In this document: positions 4,907 to 6,356 of the stretch, piece after piece
Layout: every line of letters starts with the position of its first letter
How positions within the stretch are numbered: position 1 is the first letter of the stretch
Assembly: GCA_900550595.1 (NCBI GenBank)
Contig: URTB01000082.1
Span: 1-6,356, forward strand
Length of the DNA stretch: 6,356 nucleotides
Reading direction: 5' to 3'
DNA from: an uncultured Collinsella sp.
Lineage (GTDB): Bacteria; Actinomycetota; Coriobacteriia; Coriobacteriales; Coriobacteriaceae
Notes under the pieces: model-generated
Told to the model about the DNA's origin: nothing
Seen by the model: the letters and a program-made list of their open reading frames with translations, nothing else
The model's database searches: none
Translations under genes and position numbers: made by a program

Positions 4907-6340
4907 ATGGCTGTTATTGATGTGCTGCCTTCGGATGGGAAGGTTATTGACGAAGGCCCTGTTGGTTGCTCTGTTGATGTTTGTTGTGATGATTTTCGTC
5001 ATCTCGATATTGGTCTGCCGCCCGAGATTCTTCGACTTAAGGATGCCGGGTATTTGACGCAGGCTGTTGCTGCCTGCGATCGCCTTCTGGAGCAGAACCC
5101 TGAGCCTTCGCTGGCTGCTTGTGTTCGTGCCGAGCGGTATCGCATGCTCGAGACGCCGCTTCATTTTTCGGTGTCGCGTGATCGGGCCATTGCGATGATT
5201 CGCGAGGAGTGGCCAGAGTTTACCGAAGAGCAGTTTGACGACCTGATTAATCGCAAGCGTATTGACTGGCGCTTTATCGATGGCGAGCTGTTTGTTCTCG
5301 ATAACTTCCTCGATTCGCTTCGCGTGTACCCCAAGGAGGTTCCGGGCCTGCGTCCCGATTCTACGGACGGCGTCGCGCTGCGTAACCGGATGCTCAGGGA
5401 GATGGAGTCGCAAAACGGGTTGGCTCGCGTCATCATGCTTAAGGCATCCGTGTCTGTCCCCGGTGCTCTGGAGGGAGAGGCTGTTCGCGCGTGGCTACCC
5501 GTTGCCGCTGCCTGCCGCCAGCAGTCTCATATCGAGGTTCTCGATATGACGTCGGAGGGGAATGTTGCCTCTGAAAACGTTTCGGCTCGTACTGCCTCTT
5601 GGGCATCTTCGACTGAACATTCATTCTCGGTGACCTATCGCTATCACATTGATGCCGCCTATTGCGATATCTATGGTGGCGCGCTCCCATCGCATCCCTG
5701 TATGGACGCGCCCCTGCCCGAGGACACCTCCGAGGACCGTCCGCACATTGCGTTTACGCCGTACCTGCGACAGCTGACGGAGTGTGTTATTGACGGGCTC
5801 GAGGATCCGCTCGATTGCGCTCGTGCTATCTATGATTACCTGACACAGCATATCGACTATCGCTATCAGCCACCGTACCTGCTTTTGGGATCTATTGCCG
5901 ATGACTGTGCACACTCGCTCCGCGGCGATTGCGGTGTTATGGCACTCACGTTTATCACCATGTGCCGCATTGCGGGCGTTCCTGCCCGTTGGCAGAGCGG
6001 CCTGTATGTTGCGCCCGATTCGGTGGGGCCGCACGATTGGGCTGAGTTCTATACGCCGCAGACCGGTTGGCTCAACGCCGACGTGTCATTTGGATCTTCT
6101 GCTCGCAGGATGGGGGAGGAGTGGCGCCGCCGTCACTACTTTGGCAATCTCGACCCGTGGCGCATGGTGGCCAACAATCGATTCCAGGCCGAGTTTGTGC
6201 CTGCTTTCGATGGCATGCGCGAGGATCCCTATGACAACCAGATGGGCGAAGTCTCGGTTAACGGACGCGGATGCCGTCGGCGCGAGATGCTCCGCACGGT
6301 TGAACTCATCGAAATGCTCGAAGTTCCATTTTCGGACTAA
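4907..6340 (+). CDS. Transglutaminase-fold (cysteine protease-like) protein of unknown role
   Basis: This 477-residue protein has no signal peptide or membrane helix, so it is probably cytosolic. The N-terminal third is helical: a repeat-like region from IGLPPEILRLKDAG (about 35-48) to about 85, then FTEEQFDDLI and IDWRFIDGELFVLDNF (about 105-134). A beta-rich part follows, with VSVPGALEGEAVRAWLPV (about 182-199) resembling the strand region that precedes the catalytic core in many bacterial transglutaminase-like proteins. The core (about 300-400) has the papain-like triad: C342 in RGDCGVMALTFI, H376 in GPHDWAEFY and D392 in GWLNADVSF. The usual preceding helix is there (DCARAIYDYLTQHIDYRY). 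An intact triad suggests an active thiol enzyme, either protease or amidase/transglutaminase; the substrate is unknown. It has its own promoter and its 5' third is richer in T-ending codons (GTT, GAT, TTT, CGT) than the aldolase or rel genes, consistent with lower expression. Confidence 0.85.
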   Translation: MAVIDVLPSDGKVIDEGPVGCSVDVCCDDFRHLDIGLPPEILRLKDAGYLTQAVAACDRLLEQNPEPSLAACVRAERYRMLETPLHFSVSRDRAIAMIREEWPEFTEEQFDDLINRKRIDWRFIDGELFVLDNFLDSLRVYPKEVPGLRPDSTDGVALRNRMLREMESQNGLARVIMLKASVSVPGALEGEAVRAWLPVAAACRQQSHIEVLDMTSEGNVASENVSARTASWASSTEHSFSVTYRYHIDAAYCDIYGGALPSHPCMDAPLPEDTSEDRPHIAFTPYLRQLTECVIDGLEDPLDCARAIYDYLTQHIDYRYQPPYLLLGSIADDCAHSLRGDCGVMALTFITMCRIAGVPARWQSGLYVAPDSVGPHDWAEFYTPQTGWLNADVSFGSSARRMGEEWRRRHYFGNLDPWRMVANNRFQAEFVPAFDGMREDPYDNQMGEVSVNGRGCRRREMLRTVELIEMLEVPFSD

Positions 6341-6356
6341 TCGGTAGAAAGCTGTG

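Noticed and set aside
4672..4920. 82-codon open frame on the + strand after the aldolase
   Set aside because: It runs through the two repeat copies and the next gene's promoter, has no ribosome binding site and shows no recognisable protein pattern.
4886..5413. 175-codon open frame on the - strand over the transglutaminase-like gene
   Set aside because: The + strand gene has a promoter, a ribosome binding site and a catalytic triad. The antisense product has no recognisable features.

Overview
The window is a housekeeping stretch from a fairly GC-rich bacterium. Codons mostly end in G or C, and Shine-Dalgarno sites of the AGGAGG type precede the genes. The protein sequences and the gene set look like a gut actinobacterium of the Coriobacteriia, perhaps Collinsella. 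That assignment is a judgement from sequence style, not from a database search. All supported genes are on the + strand.

Layout: (1) The 3' end of a gene whose product resembles the C-terminus of the single-strand exonuclease RecJ (3-347). (2) A complete bifunctional (p)ppGpp synthetase/hydrolase of the Rel/SpoT type (363-2723), starting 15 bases after the RecJ stop. (3) A glyoxalase II-like metallo-beta-lactamase-fold hydrolase (2810-3493), 86 bases downstream of rel, with a small hairpin just before its ribosome binding site. (4) A 195-base gap holding a promoter and operator-like inverted repeats. (5) Class II fructose-bisphosphate aldolase (3689-4555), with strongly biased codon use suggesting high expression. 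(6) A 351-base intergenic region. It begins with a very long inverted repeat (4556-4686) that directly follows the aldolase stop and probably ends transcription. A diverged partial direct copy of its right half lies 94-96 bases further on. A good sigma-70 promoter comes last. (7) A cytosolic transglutaminase-fold protein of unknown role (4907-6340).

The first three genes could form one transcript (recJ-rel-hydrolase): spacing is short and no strong terminator separates them. Rel sets the level of the stringent-response alarmone. The hydrolase probably acts on a small thioester or a similar metabolite. The aldolase is a glycolytic enzyme with its own promoter. The transglutaminase-like gene has its own promoter and is not evidently linked in function to the others.

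No CRISPR array, tRNA, rRNA, transposase or phage gene was seen. The coding content is ordinary. The most unusual part is the palindromic, partly duplicated element at 4556-4798, together with the overlapping inverted repeats upstream of the aldolase.
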